Shown here: piece by piece, positions 1 to 12,480 of the stretch | How positions within the stretch are numbered: position 1 is the first letter of the stretch | Layout: each line of letters begins with the position of its first letter | Source of the DNA: Sphagnum compactum | Lineage: Eukaryota > Bryophyta > Sphagnopsida > Sphagnales | Reading direction: 5' to 3' | NCBI GenBank assembly: GCA_965153455.1 | Contig: OZ234495.1 | Span: 13,202,875 to 13,266,874, forward strand | DNA length: 64,000 nt | Made by a program: the position numbers and the translations under genes | Notes under the pieces: model-generated | The model's database searches: none | What the model was told of the DNA's origin: nothing | Seen by the model: the letters and a program-made list of their open reading frames with translations, nothing else

Positions 1-511
1 TGTTATGCTAGTGGGGTGTAAGGGAAGTGCCATCTTATGCTGTGGAAAGTGCCTACTGTTGCAGTTGTGTAGAATATGAGAGTTGGGTAGAGAAGTGCAG
101 CTCTAATGTCAGGAAGAATTTCTAACAAGTTTAGTGCATCCAGTTGGTGGTAGGTGATGTGTATAAATACGAAACTGTTAAGCAAGCGCTCGGAGATAGG
201 TATGCACAAATGAACATGTTTGCCACTTATTTTGAAAGTACGAAATCTTGATACTTGATGAAATGTTTGATATTCAGTTTGACTAGACATGTCAGTAGGT
301 TTCACATTTTTGCATAGTTTTCTGGGGCAATGCTAACATGTGCCTGAGAGTATTTCATTGAATGTATAAATGTTCTCCCCTCCAGGAATCGAGAAAAGTT
401 GTAGGAGTTTTATCAATATGATTTGAACTTCATAGTGCATGGAAACCTGTGAAAAGTGTTGGCATTTTATAGATACCTGAATAAGTTTTCATGATCAATT
501 TCTGGCTGCAG

Positions 512-2338
512 TAATGTGGTGATTTGTGCAATTGGACTTCAAGGCTTTACTCTTGACCTTCTGCAAACATATAAGGTTCACAATCTCCCTGCCATTTCAA
601 GTCATTGCCACTTATGGGAGTTTTACAACAAGGAATGTCATCACTGGAGTTTTCCTCACTCTTCATACAAATCTTAACTTGGTTACAAATATATGGCTGT
701 TTGTTGTGCAGACAGAATACGAGGGCGTGGTGAATTTGATTTCTGCTGCTAAGAATAACGGTGATGTGAAAAAGGTCTGTCAACAGACTTTTGTCAACTA
801 AAAGTTATATGGGTCCAATACTAACAGAACCTATGTATTTGTGAAGTGGGTCTTGCCTAAAGATCTACATTATGAGGCTCCCCTTTTTTAAATCTTTCTC
901 TTTCTCACATTTGGGTTTTCTGTTTTGCTGTGCAGTTTGTGTTCATTACAACAATTGGCCTTGGGTCATTTCTTCAGATCATTCCATTACTGTTTTGGTG
1001 AGCAATTCTTTCTCATAATGGTGTGACAGAGGTGCATAATAAATAAGATGCACATGCTTTGAAGTTGGACATGGTGTTTCTCAAAGTCAATAACAGCTGT
1101 AGGTTCAGATAGTGCATAGTATCTTACAGTACTTGGACATGGTGTTTCTCAAAAGTCAATGATATAGTGCACAGTACCTACAGTACTTCACACTCTGTTG
1201 AAATTTGAACCTGATTGCTTCCATTGTGATACAGGAAGCGGCAAGCTGAGTTGTTTCTGCAAAGATCTGGCCTTGACTACACAATAGTGAGACCTGGAGG
1301 TTTAAGAAACAACAGTGGAGTGGTATGTAGCAATTTCACACTCCTGGATGGGTGGCAGGAAGTAGAAATAGTAGTTTGTACTGCTGAATACACTTTGTAA
1401 GTGTTTTGTGTGTGAAAGAAATGAGAGTTGTTTGTCATAGATCAATAAATTTCAGCAAGTCACCCATAATGTGGGAGGAACTAGAGATTGTCAGAAAAGG
1501 CGAAAGAATTCCAAAAGAATTTATTGTGCTGAGATGTGTTTAGTTGTGAACTGCATGGATTGCAAGATGAATTTGCTGGGTCAGTAAGTATGTTCTGTTG
1601 GTGGATACAGAATGAGAGTGTTGAATTGAGACCTGCGGACACTCAATATAGAGGAGGCATCAGCCGGAGTAAGGTGGGTAAACCTTAGATGATTTGCAGT
1701 ACCTGCATGTAGACAAACCTGCATGTTCCTCTATGGGAAAAAAAAATGTATCAGGTTTTGGAAAGTGTGTGATGTTTGGAAAAGCAAGAGGAGGCTGAGA
1801 ATCTATGTTGCCTAGTAACATGTTTGCTGGAGATGTATCCAAGTACTTGTTTTCAACAAGTGTGGGTTCTTGACAATGCAGGTTGCAGAAGTTTGTGTGG
1901 ATGCACTTGTTATACCAGAATCATCTGAAAAAATTGTGGAGGTATTGAAAACCTTTCAGTACACATTCCTTTCTTCAAGTTCAATTCCTCCAAAACCAAT
2001 ATCAAAAATGTGAATGCAATGTTGTTTTGCAAGTGGTTTTCTGCAAGGTCAAAATCCTACTCTGTAATCTCTTTACAGAGAAATACATCAAATGTGCACA
2101 AGTTGAAAGGAACATTTGACAAGTTGAATTTACTTTTTGTTGAGAGCTCTGTTTTTCTAAATGATCGTAGTCAAGTATGGATCTTCTTGGAATTCATCCA
2201 TTTTCCAGAAGGTACCTACATCCTTGTTGTTATGATGTTCCCGATCTCTGTGTGTGCTATAATTTTTAGGGTTTATGTAAACAACAATTTGCTTGGCAGA
2301 TCCTGAACGTTACTGTGTGCTCGTGTACCAGGAGGTAA
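512..2338 (+). CDS. NAD(P)-binding Rossmann protein, TIC62 / atypical SDR-like, 5' part not found
   Basis: Seven exons fit one frame: 512-575, 712-774, 936-997, 1235-1322, 1611-1673, 1882-1941 and, less surely, 2300-2338. They encode successive blocks of an NmrA/atypical-SDR fold: NVVICAIG, then YEGVVNLISAAKNNGDVKK, FVFITTIGLGSF, KRQAELFLQRSGLDYTIVRPGG, YRGGISRSKVAEVCVDAL and SSEKIVE. The KRQAE..SG..YTIVRPGG block is the signature of the TIC62 / At2g34460-type plastid proteins, which bind NADP(H) and, in TIC62, tether ferredoxin-NADP reductase. The N-terminal glycine-rich nucleotide loop and any transit peptide are not in the readable part; they lie upstream of 512 or outside the window. The last exon gives a 12-residue tail ending in TAA that matches no family C-terminus I know, so the 3' end is uncertain. 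Frame phase is kept across all the listed introns. Function is inferred from family only. Confidence 0.72.
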
Positions 2339-3678
2339 CTGATATGTTTTTGGATGTATATGTGTACAATGTGAAATGGTGCGCAGATAGTAGCAGGGAG
2401 TGGGCGGACAAGGCAAACTATTGAAGATCAATTTGCAGCTATATGAGAGATTTTCTTGTGAAGGAGAATTTTGTATGTGTTGTTGAGAGTTTGGATGAGC
2501 TTGTAGGTAAGGATGAAGATGGACAACCTGCATATTTTTTTGTGTTTAGTTGATTTGGTTTAATGAATAGAAATCTTCTGTCCCTTGTATTTTGCAACAA
2601 TTAAGATTTGTGGGGTGCTAGAAATTGTGCAATAATGTAATTCCCAATTTGTCCATGTCATTGGAAATGAGGATGTAGTCTGTTGAAATTATGTGGGTTG
2701 GGTGGCATGGTATATGTATTTCCTTTAGTACATACATGTTTATCAAGAAAATGTGATATGTTGATTTTATGTTTGCCTTCATGGTGGCATCATGTCAAAC
2801 ATGTCACATTTGGCGTAAGCAGACACTTTTCCATCACTTCTTCCACCAAAAAATTCCTCTTTCTTACAAACATTGCTCAAGATCTTGTCATGCAAAATTG
2901 AATCATTTACACCATTATTGCATTGAATTTGTGACAAAATAATAAAATTCCAATCACTACATCTGAGCACTAAACAATCTTCTATGAACATTTCTTAGAT
3001 GTTCCTGCTATGATGGGAACAATTCCACGTTCAAATTCAAATTGAACAATACTAGATTAATCAAATTTATACACCACCCATCTGCACTAGATAGTAACAG
3101 ACATTTTCAAGCTTTAAATGATAGCAATTAATACTATGTGTTGTGCAAATTTCACAAACTTACTCCTGCAAATCATGTGCTTAAGCTGAAAAACCAATCA
3201 ACAGCATCAAATATACAGAATACAGGATTCTTCACAGAACTTCATTTGGTGAAACTCGCAGTCAACATCAAAAGCAAATAATAGGTCAGGTGTGTATCAC
3301 CCACCTTGCAGGTCTGCCTTCCTGTGTGCAATTGTCTTCCTGCTGAACTATTTGGATAGTAAATAGATTCCAACTTGTACAAAACCTACAAATATAGTGT
3401 TTCCAACTTGGTCACTGTCAACCCTTCTTATGCATCTGACTCCCAGTGATTCAAAATGGTCAATCTGTATTTGATGCAGATACAATTCAACTGTATAGAA
3501 ATAGTGTCACATTGTCAGCATCATCCTCTCCTTCAACATAGACTAGTTCTTGATCTTCTCTTGAAAGACTCAACTGACTATATATGACATCTATTGCAAA
3601 CATCCATATACACATGTGGGGACCTAACCAGCAGAATCAGGTCTTTCATGCAAGCTATAGTATTACAAATGGATCTGC
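2339..3678. other. Intergenic, convergent 3' flanks
   Basis: This stretch lies between the 3' ends of the TIC62-like gene (+) and the p34 gene (-). It should hold both 3' UTRs and polyadenylation signals. I see no coding exon, repeat or RNA gene. Short ORFs here show no recognisable protein pattern. Confidence 0.5.
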
Positions 3679-6398
3679 TCACTCTTCATCATCATTGTTG
3701 AACATTGTGGCCATGCGAATGGCCAAATGAGCAGCCATCTCTCTTCTTTGTCCATCTGACAAAATACGCATGTTCTCTCGCATGTTGGCCATTTCATGCA
3801 TCAGCTGCTCCATATCATCCATCCCAGGCTCCCAATTAACCATAACCCCTGGCTCCATGTGTCCATTGGCAACCTCCAGTGGAACTGTTTCATCTGTGGA
3901 AGAAGCTTGAGGCATGGGGGTAATGCCTGTCACATCGATTCCATCAGACATTTCTACTACCACAATGTGTTCCTCAATCTCCTCAAACTTAGAGTCTGGA
4001 AGGGACCCCAAACTCGAAGGCAGGGAGGTCACTTCAAGTGCATTCTGAGCTTCACCTCGTTGGTGGTTCTCACACATTGAGCTACTGATATACTTAACCT
4101 TCTGCTGCTCACCATTGGATGTAGTAGCATCAATGGGAGGTGCATTGGAGCCTGTAAAGCTCCAGAGCTCATCATTACCATCCCATGGTTCTGTGGATGC
4201 ATTTGACAGCAGCTCGTATTCAACAAGATAATCTAACTCATTGTCACTTGAAAATTCTGCAGAGCCCACAAAGCCAAGTATGATAACAGAGAAAAGCAGT
4301 TTGTGCACTCTGCACATCACTGTCTGGCAAAGGTTTTGATAGATTATGCAAACTCAAAAGCATCAGCATTTTCCTTGAATGTACTGCAATCCCACTGATA
4401 AGCATGCTGAGACAGGGAGAAAGCAAGATCACCAGGAATGAAAGGGAGCTAAACACCTTCAGTTTCTTGAGGAGCGGCTGAGATGTCAGTGAGCTTGTTG
4501 AGGGGCTTCTTGACCAGACCAGGCCACATGTGTGCTGATAAAGCCCCTTCAATTCGGGCAACACCTTGCAAGTCCCCATCTACTGACAAACCTGTAGACA
4601 GACATGGCTAACTTCATCAGCGCATTCAGTCATACCCTTACTACACTACACAAATCTGTTCTTGTGTGACAGAATCTAGTCAGAGGACCATGTCTCCTTG
4701 GTTTGTGAGATGGACAAGGAGGGCTACTTACATTGATCAAATGCCTCATTTACTGCACATGCCTCAATGTACTCAATGCCTCTCTCACTACACCATTCAA
4801 TGCATGATTGTCTCCTGTCATCTGGTGACTCATGGTCTTCACCACCAAGCAGCTTTGACCCCTCCGTTGAATCAATGCCAAAAGCAAGGTACTCAGGATG
4901 GGGGTCACTGGAGGACTCTCCACGCTTCTGTAAGCGTCGTCGATACTCTGTGTGACCAAAGTGTGAAGGCACACAGTCAGCCTTGTTGCCTACGCACATC
5001 AGTATGTCAAAAGTCTTGAGCTCAATCCCTGACACCCATTCCTGAAGCTCCTCAAATGATGTTGACTGCCAAGCACACACAGATACCAAGGAAAAGTCCT
5101 CCTCAGGATATGCTGTAAAATGAGAGATATTACACACACCATCTAGTTTGATCTTTGCACAAGAAATGGGTGAGGAGTTTCTATTTGCTGTATCCTGACA
5201 GAAGCTTCAAAAGGATGCATGCACAGAGGAAGAACATGACACTTCAGTTTCATTTCCACCCATGAACTGTCTCATACTCACATTGCTAAGATCAAAAACC
5301 ATAACAAGAGCCTCACATCCATTCGCCAAAGACTGCAACTGCTGCTGATTGTCCACCTCGGAGTTGTTAAGGCATGTCATCCAGATACAAATCTCTGCTG
5401 TGTAATACTTGGTGTCAATGATCCATCTGTGTGGCACAGTTCAACAGAAGAACATAATAATAGCAACATAAGAACACAGCAATCATGAGAATGTTCAGAC
5501 TGATAATCTGCTGATTTGACTAATCCAGTTCTTGATGCACAGGTAGGAATCACAAGAAAAGAATGCTCCTCTGTCTGGCTTGCCAATAAAAACGAGTCTC
5601 CATCCTACAAGAACAGTGTCAGAGATCAAACCCGTAAATCTTCAGATACCACCACCACCTTCTGATTAATTCTGCTATTGAAGATTTAGCTCCATAACAC
5701 TAATGAATAAATTTCCCAACAGAAAATTTGGAAGTGATCACAGTGTCTGCAATTCTGTAGTAGTGGTGGACCCAGAAATGAATCTGCTTGTTGCTTACGC
5801 CAGACATATGCCTCCGATAGAAACTCATGAAGGATCCATACAACACTCTACATACACTCAGAACCAAATTGTAGGAGATCTCATGGCGTCAATTTGTGTG
5901 CAAAACAGATACATCTTTTTGTTGTGAAGAAAATACACAATTTCCTGATACCAAACAATGCCAGATCTCTTGCAGGAGGAGGAATTCAGACTCGAGAAGA
6001 AGAGGTGTTTTCTCAAGAGCATGGAATGCAGGTGATTAGCAGCAGGGAATGCAGGTGCTTACCCTCGACAAGTCGCACCTGCTGATAACGTGTTGGTTGC
6101 AAATTGTTTATCAGCAATCAATCCTGTCAACCTCACATCCCTTTCAGATCTTTGTTCTTCTGTATTATGCCGAAGAAACAAACAACGGAAACTGTGATGT
6201 AGTTGGCATGCCAGCAGCAATGGAAAAAGAGCAAGAGTGTCAAGCATGAGAGAGGAACGCACTGTTGAGGATGGTGCGTTTGCCTACATCCTTCGAGCCA
6301 ATGAGCAAAATGCTGGGCCTGCGACCGAGCGTTGTGTTGCTCGCGTCTCCTGCTTCTTCTTCCCCTGTCACTACTGCTGCAGGCACTTCCATTCCCAT
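3679..6398 (-). CDS. Alpha/gamma-adaptin-binding protein p34 (AAGAB-like)
   Basis: Six exons, read downwards: 6398-6263, 6159-6063, 5426-5282, 5065-4732, 4591-4457, 4256-3679. They give about 474 residues with all splice phases matching. The N-terminal half is the degenerate small-GTPase fold of p34: a P-loop-like SILLIGSKDVGKRTILN, WIIDTKYYTAEICIW, ALVMVFDLSN, an NKxD-type CVGNKADCVPSH, and EWCSERGIEYIEACAVN. GALSAHMWPG follows. The C-terminal exon is acidic and ends with the family signature MDDMEQLMHEMANMRENMRIL..QRREMAAHLAIRMATMFNNDDEE. The family binds clathrin adaptor subunits and helps AP complex assembly in the cytosol. I chose the first ATG (6398); a second lies two codons on, and the upstream open frame lacks another ATG. 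The P-loop ends GKR instead of GKS/T, as in other family members, so GTP hydrolysis is doubtful. Exon 2 is variable in sequence and the least certain; its phases and donor (GTAAGC) support it. Confidence 0.9.
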
Positions 6399-7440
6399 TC
6401 TTCTTGTCTGTTTTCTTCTCTCCTCTGTCGCCTTCAACCCTAACGTTCTTCAAATCTGCCTTCCTTCCCCCTGCCCCGCACACACTCCCTCCTTCCTTCC
6501 CCGCGATTCAAGACAAACCGAATCCGATCCCGCAATCACCACACGTGACAAAACCTTTTGCAATTTCGATCAAGGGAGGAGGATCACACTCCTGAAAAAG
6601 TTCATAACGTCAAGCAGTCGAACCCACTAACGAAAAACGCTTCCAAGCTTCCGATCAAGGGAAGAGCACACACTCCTGAAAACCTCGATTGCCGAGCAAT
6701 TGAAACATCAACCGAGACAAGATCTCCACCTCCTGAGGCCGCAGGAAGCTCCCGTGATGTCAAGCTATAACAGCGAAGAGCAGAAGATGGAGTAGCGAGA
6801 TCATCCTGAGTTATACTCAACGCTTCTCGCATGGATTACTATGCGCAACAACACGTTCTGGCGTATTTGTTTACACGAGTCTGGAAAGAAGATGTACCCG
6901 CCCCCCGCCGCCGCCGCCGCCATCAGATTAGGTCTGAGCACTGGGCTCGGGATTTCCTCTTCTGCACCTTGATTGCGATTTGCCATTCGATCCATCCATC
7001 ATCTCTCTCTCGCTTGCCGTCAACTTGTGTGAATTGACGGGAGGCAGCATCGATCGAGGAGAGTCTCGAGTATTTCGACTATGGCACGCATACCTTCGTC
7101 TTCTCCCTCTTGGGACACACACACACTCTTGCACGGTTGCATTTCGGGATTTTACCAGTGTTGGGCGGTTCTTCTTAAAACCGCCGGTTCCGGTTCTTTG
7201 ACCCATTCCGCACAAGAGGACCGCCGGTTCCTTCTCTTGAGGTGTCCCAGAATCAGAGGACCGCCGGTTCTTTTTTTCTCGAGGGAAACATTTCAGAATC
7301 AAAGAATAGCCGGTTTTGGTTATTTCGAACCCTTAAAGAACCGGCGGTTCTTTTTCTGTTCTTTTTTGCTTGACTTTTTGGTCCGTGGTTATATATCAAC
7401 ATTGGCTCTTTTGCGCTCTTAGAGAATATATCGAGGTAAG
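6399..7440. promoter_or_regulatory. 5' flank of p34 gene with GCC and CCGCCGGTTC repeats
   Basis: This is the upstream region of the minus-strand p34 gene, richer in GC than the surrounding DNA. It contains a short (GCC)n run at about 6898-6922 and a set of CCGCCGGTTC elements further out (7181-7350, listed separately). A CCCTAA-like motif lies near 6438. No coding exon was recognised in the overlapping short ORFs. The promoter role is inferred from position only. Confidence 0.35.
7181..7350. repeat. Three direct CCGCCGGTTC copies at 40-bp spacing plus a palindromic copy
   Basis: CCGCCGGTTC occurs at 7181, 7221 and 7261, exactly 40 bp apart. The palindromic variant GAACCGGCGGTTC follows at 7338-7350. 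The sequence between copies is also loosely similar (AGAGGA before two copies, TTCTTTTTC after). It looks like a short minisatellite in the p34 upstream region. The element resembles GC-rich plant cis-elements, but I cannot assign a factor. Confidence 0.6.
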
Positions 7441-9600
7441 TAGATGTGTACCCGGTTGATAACCGGCAGGTGTCTTTCCCTCAGTCTAAGAATCGCTCGC
7501 CTAACGCTACTTTATTAAATCATGTCTAATTAAAGAAGCTTCATACAATGTTGAAAAAGCTCTTTTCAAGAGGTATAAAAGAAAGCTTTACATTGTGGAA
7601 TTTGGCATACATTTTGAAAAACATTATGAGTTGTTGATGTTTCTAAAATCTTAACTTAACAAAATCAAGACTTCCAATTTGAAGATTTCAAGGTACAAAA
7701 AGTTTCAATGTATATAGAAATGAGGTTGGTGTCTTTTCCCAAATCCGGCCTGCGATGAATCTTATGAGTTTGTGACTTATTATGCATTTAAATTGATTTC
7801 AAATGCACTAATAACTCTTTTTGTTTAGTTTGTGCAACTTGATGTGATCAAAAGGTGATCGTGAAGCATCTTGTGCTAGTCCCATCCCAAAACTTTTGTA
7901 CCTCTTTTTTTCTTTCTTCTTGGGAGCTAGCAAATCAACAAGGTTGACAAGGTCAACCAAGAGGATCAAGGCTCTAATTGAATATTACTTGATCCAAGTG
8001 AGAATTGGTGCGATCGATAAGTAATCTCCCATTGTTTATTTTTGTTATTTTTGCATCTCTTGATTGCTAGCTGCCTTTAATGTTGTAGCTTCTTCTACAG
8101 TATTGAAGAAGATTATGTGCTTATGTGCAACACCCACAATTGCATACAACTTTTGTAATACATCACTTCCCTAAGCACAACAGATAGAAACAGAGGTGGC
8201 ACTCAAAGATCAAGGCAGCTTAATTATTTTCTTGTGATGTTCCTCTCTCTCCTACCTTCTTCTCAAAGTACACATCCATGGTTTAAAAGATCAAGGCAGT
8301 TATGCGTTTTCTTTAGTTTTTCTTTTTCTTTCTCTACTACCTTGTCCTTGAAACATGTGTATGATTTGCTGAATCCCTGACTTGATTGTTGTGATACATC
8401 ATCATGATATCTTTTGAAGCAAATTGAAAGAGCACCGACACAAGCCAAGCCAAGCCAAACGTGCACTCATAACATTGGTATGTAACAGAAAACAATATTA
8501 CCATGTGACCTTTTGCACTAATTTTCCTTTCTACCAAATAAAGTTATAAATCTTTCTGGACTTTAAGATTTGTAAATCTTCTTCATAATTATTCCTCATA
8601 TACTTCTTTGCTAATCAAATTGGAAAAAGTCGAGACTTCTTTGCATAGTGACAAACAATCTCTATGAATGAGCTAATGTTGCAAGTTGCAATATGTGTAG
8701 CTGAGATCTAAGAACCAATCAACCATAGATGGTATCAGGAAATCTGGTAAATCTTACTAGTAGCTGCAAGTTTCATGTGCAAAGGTGAGTAAAGGTCTTA
8801 CTAGATACAGTCACAAAATGACAAGGTAACAACACAAAAAACCTTCCAAAGAGCCCCACTGGGGAAACCAGAAACAAGGTACCTACCCAACAAGGAGGAA
8901 GGAGGATAGTGAGGGCAGTGAAGGCCACCTTGGCGCATGAAATTTGCAGCTAGTAGAACCTTCTACACATACAAGACATTCCTGTAAGGCCACAGAGACA
9001 GAAAGAGTTAATTCTCTGAGGCATACCCATTGCAAGGAATTTAACAAGCAATCTACATAGTTCCATTGAGGTTTTTGAAGGGTTAGACTGACTGTGGTAC
9101 TTGCCACTATGTCAGACAGTGTTACATGTTAGGAAGAAATCTCTGTTTGTATCTTCTTACTGTACTAGCCAGTTGATCTTTACTATCATCGCCTTCGCAG
9201 TTTTCAGTCTGTAAATTGCAACTAGGCTGAAATTTTATTTGTGATAATACATTGCTGTATTTGAGAAGAGCATCCTCACATAAGCAAAAATCAGTCATTT
9301 CGCAAAAAGATCTGTGGGAAGGTTTTCTTACACATTGAACCATGAATTGAGTGGGTGAAAAACCTAAGGCATAAAGTCTTCAACATGCAGCAGACATCCT
9401 GCATACTGTCAAAGAAAGCGCAGCTCCAGGGAATGCCAAAAGGCACAAAACACAGATTGCATTAGTGTTGGAACATGAATATGATTGCGGGTTTTCTTTG
9501 TGGATAGCAAAGCAGTTCCACATGTTGCAGATGAGCAACAGCACATGTTTTGAGGACAGTTTCCAGAACACAAGACTTTGCATGAGTAAAAAGGGGTGGG
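7441..9600. other. Intergenic, no gene recognised
   Basis: AT-rich sequence with no ORF that resembles a known protein. Its right part (about 8880-9600, - strand) lies just 3' of the DCD-kelch relic and may hold further decayed exons of it. A fragment around 8990 resembles the start of a kelch strand, but too weakly to annotate. Confidence 0.4.
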
Positions 9601-9644
9601 AGAAAAAGGATTATTTGTCACAGTGAAAGTGACAGGGACACATC

Positions 9645-12068
9645 AGATAGTCTTTTCCATCAAAGCCGCCCAGAGCATAAATCACACCATTGAGCTCTGC
9701 TGCTGCGACACAGAAATGCTGGAGAATGCAGACAGCAAAGAGGGGCAACTGTCAGTTATTGGGTGAAACATGGGGCTCAGCCACTCTAAACTATAATAAC
9801 AGAGAACATCTCCTTACACACAGCTGCATAAGATTGTCTATCAAATCAACAACTACCAGAGATGAGTGCATCCAAAACACGCAGATACATGGCTGAAATG
9901 GAAACAACGTAAAGTATAAAGTCCTCCCAAAATAAGCCTCAACAACATACAGGTACCACTCCTCAGTGCTTCAACAATCACAGAAGGTGCATTGCAGTTT
10001 ACACAACATGTACAGTCCATGGACTTCTAAACAGACAGATCATTTACACACCCACAGTCTGTGGGCCAGATATAAGACTGGAGCAGGAACTCAACATCCA
10101 GAACATGCTACCTGCTCAAGCTTTGATTTGGAAAAAGTTCAAGTTCCACAAACTAGGTCATAGCACTCCATGTTGTCAAAGCAAAGGAGGCCATTAACCC
10201 GACCATTGCATAAAGATGATCCCCCAATTGCTCCACCCAAGCCTCCATGCTTTTTGCTCAAAGGAACACAAGTGTCCCATTTGATCGGACATTCATGAAA
10301 CATCCTCCTCATTTGTCTTTGAGAACCCATGTCTTTGGGTTGATGTTTTAGGCAAGAAATTTCAGCTCTCAACTTGTTGATTTCTGCAGCCATGCTGATC
10401 TGGATCACAAGCCCAACTAAACTGTCTTCTAAGCATTGAATCAATGGTGGATCCATTTGTCTCCTTTCAGTTGGAACTGAAAGAGGTCTGTTTCAATCCA
10501 CCAAAGAAAACATGTTTTTGGGGGTTTGGAGTTATATTTGCTGACAATTCTCTAGTTCTCATAGATGCTTTCTGAAAAAGGATTTGTTCATGTGATTGTG
10601 GAAACATGATGCCATTACAAAACCCCCGACATTTCAGACAGCTAGTGCAGATGTTACACATTCCACAGAATTGTAAGCTAGCATAATGTTTGCAGCTGAA
10701 AACTCAAAATATGCAGGTTTTTTGTCCTCACTTTCATTACAAGAAAACAACCATACAATAGTTGAAAACACACCTGGGAGCTTTTAAGACTAGCATTCTT
10801 AGTCAGCAGCTTTAAAAATTTCTGCTGTTCATGCTGCTAGTCTATATGCGCATGTTACTTCAACATCAGATGACGAAATTTCATCCCCTGCCACTGCAAC
10901 TTTTGAGCATCACCAGCCAAAAGTCCATAACCCCTCAGACCACCAAACAAGCCACTCTAGAATCTGTTATTTCAAGAAAAACCTCTCTTCATGCAAGGCT
11001 AAAATTGGCAACCAGAATCAAAACTTGTTTTAATTTCTCAGGAATTGCATGAACCACAAAGTAGGCAAAAGGGAAATGCCAAACATTGTGTGTTCAGAAT
11101 TGCTGAAAATAAGAATAATAGCTCACATCAGCTTTGCAGGTGTAATAATGATGTATATGTGAAAATCTTGTCAATAATTGAGGTCCAAAATTTGACATAG
11201 AAAGATTCTTGATGAGGACCTGTGCAATGACTGTTGTTGCAACCTGCAAATTCCTTGTTAAAGCTGTAGCAATAGGTATGTCCATGACACTAGAACAGCC
11301 CATGTACTGTCATGCTCTTCTTCAAGCCGATATGAATTGTTATTTTGAGGCACACCTGCAAGGGCTGAATCATCTGAGGTGGGTGAACATGCACGTGAGA
11401 ACTCTGAATGTTCTTTGAATGGATCTCCACCCGAACACAACGTGATCAAGATGGATCAAGCTGTTGCAACATCTCTAAGACATTGCACTGGTGAACAGTC
11501 TTATCATGATTTTTCTTTCACAGCATATCAGTTGCGTCTTTAATCCTCACCTGACTATCCTGTGAGACCAAAGAATGACCATCACAGACTGCATATTCTG
11601 GATCCTGTCCATTCTTCTCTGTAGCTGATTGAGAACCCTTTCCACTAGCTCAGGTTTCTTCAATGATATCTAACTTGCTGCACTGCCAGTGAATATCCAG
11701 CTCAACATGCTGATCACCCATATGTTTCTCCAAGTCTAAAGAAGCAACCTTTAGCTGTACATGCTGTGAAATTGTAGCTACAGGTTTTTTGAGCTTTGAC
11801 AAACTGACTCCAGATTCAGCTTCTATCTTCTTTCAGGCTTTGGCAGGAATGACAGGTTTTGTCACAGTGGTTGCAGATCTGCTCAGCATTGCTTTTGGAA
11901 GAGGAGGAGGTCCCTTCATATTTTGTGTGAAAAAAGCCAGCAAACAGTCTTTCTGCACATGTGTGAACTCAAACATGAAGTGGTGTTGGAGAAATAACTG
12001 TCGCTGATTGCATTCTTGAATATTTCTTCTGGTAGAGGACTATATCTATGCCCAACTTGGACTTGTAC
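9645..12068 (-). pseudogene. DCD-domain kelch-repeat gene (At5g01660-like), disrupted
   Basis: Minus-strand fragments of a plant DCD-kelch protein. From 12068 a canonical acceptor leads into PLPEEIFKNAISDSYFSN, the C-terminal part of the DCD domain. The expected continuation, HFMFEFTHVQKDCLLAFF, is present but one frame away, so a frameshift lies near 11985. The shifted frame then runs open to about 11551 except for TGA at 11835-11833 and 11652-11650. A second open stretch (about 11500-11258) also carries a TGA at 11458-11456. Around 10395-10154 are a coiled-coil-like EINKLRAEISCLK and a kelch-like GGLGGAIGG...ECYDL blade. At 9718-9645 is a good kelch blade, HFCVAAAELNGVIYALGGFDGKDYL. Expected blades between and after these are missing. 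DCD proteins act in stress and cell-death responses in plants. A functional gene with unusual splicing cannot be excluded, but three stops, a frameshift and missing blades argue for a pseudogene. Confidence 0.72.
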
Positions 12069-12480
12069 CTGGAAGAGACAAATGAACAAGGATTATGAAC
12101 CGCCTCAAAGAAAACTCCGCGAATTTCGCTTGAAGAGTCTACTGCAAAACCCTAATTCATGTTCGAGTAGTTTGTGCAAAATGGAGGGGGCATGAGATAC
12201 TTCCCAGATACACATTCAGGTGCAAGAGGGGAAGTGGGATGAAGACACAGAGAGAAAAAGAGTGGACGAATACTGACAATACCTGTGCAGCGAACAACAA
12301 CAGCAGCAACTTCTTCACCTTCTCGAATCGAGCATGGCTGTTTCAAGACGAGAACCCTCGACCCTCGAGAAACACCCTCGTGTCTCGGAACCCAAACCCT
12401 AAACTCTAGAATGCTGGGTACAAACTACAAACAAAACCCAAAGAAAATTCATCCTCGTCACATCTATCCTTGTGGCCACC
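12069..12480. promoter_or_regulatory. Former 5' region of the DCD-kelch relic with telobox motifs
   Basis: AAACCCTAA-type telobox sequences occur at 12147-12155 and 12394-12403, as often seen near plant transcription starts. A weak fragment around 12110-12080 (- strand; EIRGVFFEAV) may be a remnant of the central DCD domain but is not clear enough to call as an exon. Confidence 0.3.

Noticed and set aside
5530-5612. Alternative exon for the p34 gene (WRLVFIGKPDRGAFF)
   Set aside because: The exon at 6159-6063 fits both phases with better borders and gives the expected Gly-Trp-Ile-Ile-Asp-Thr junction.
6928-7302. 124-codon frame on the - strand, Arg/Ser rich
   Set aside because: It lies in GC-rich repeats upstream of p34 and shows no family resemblance.
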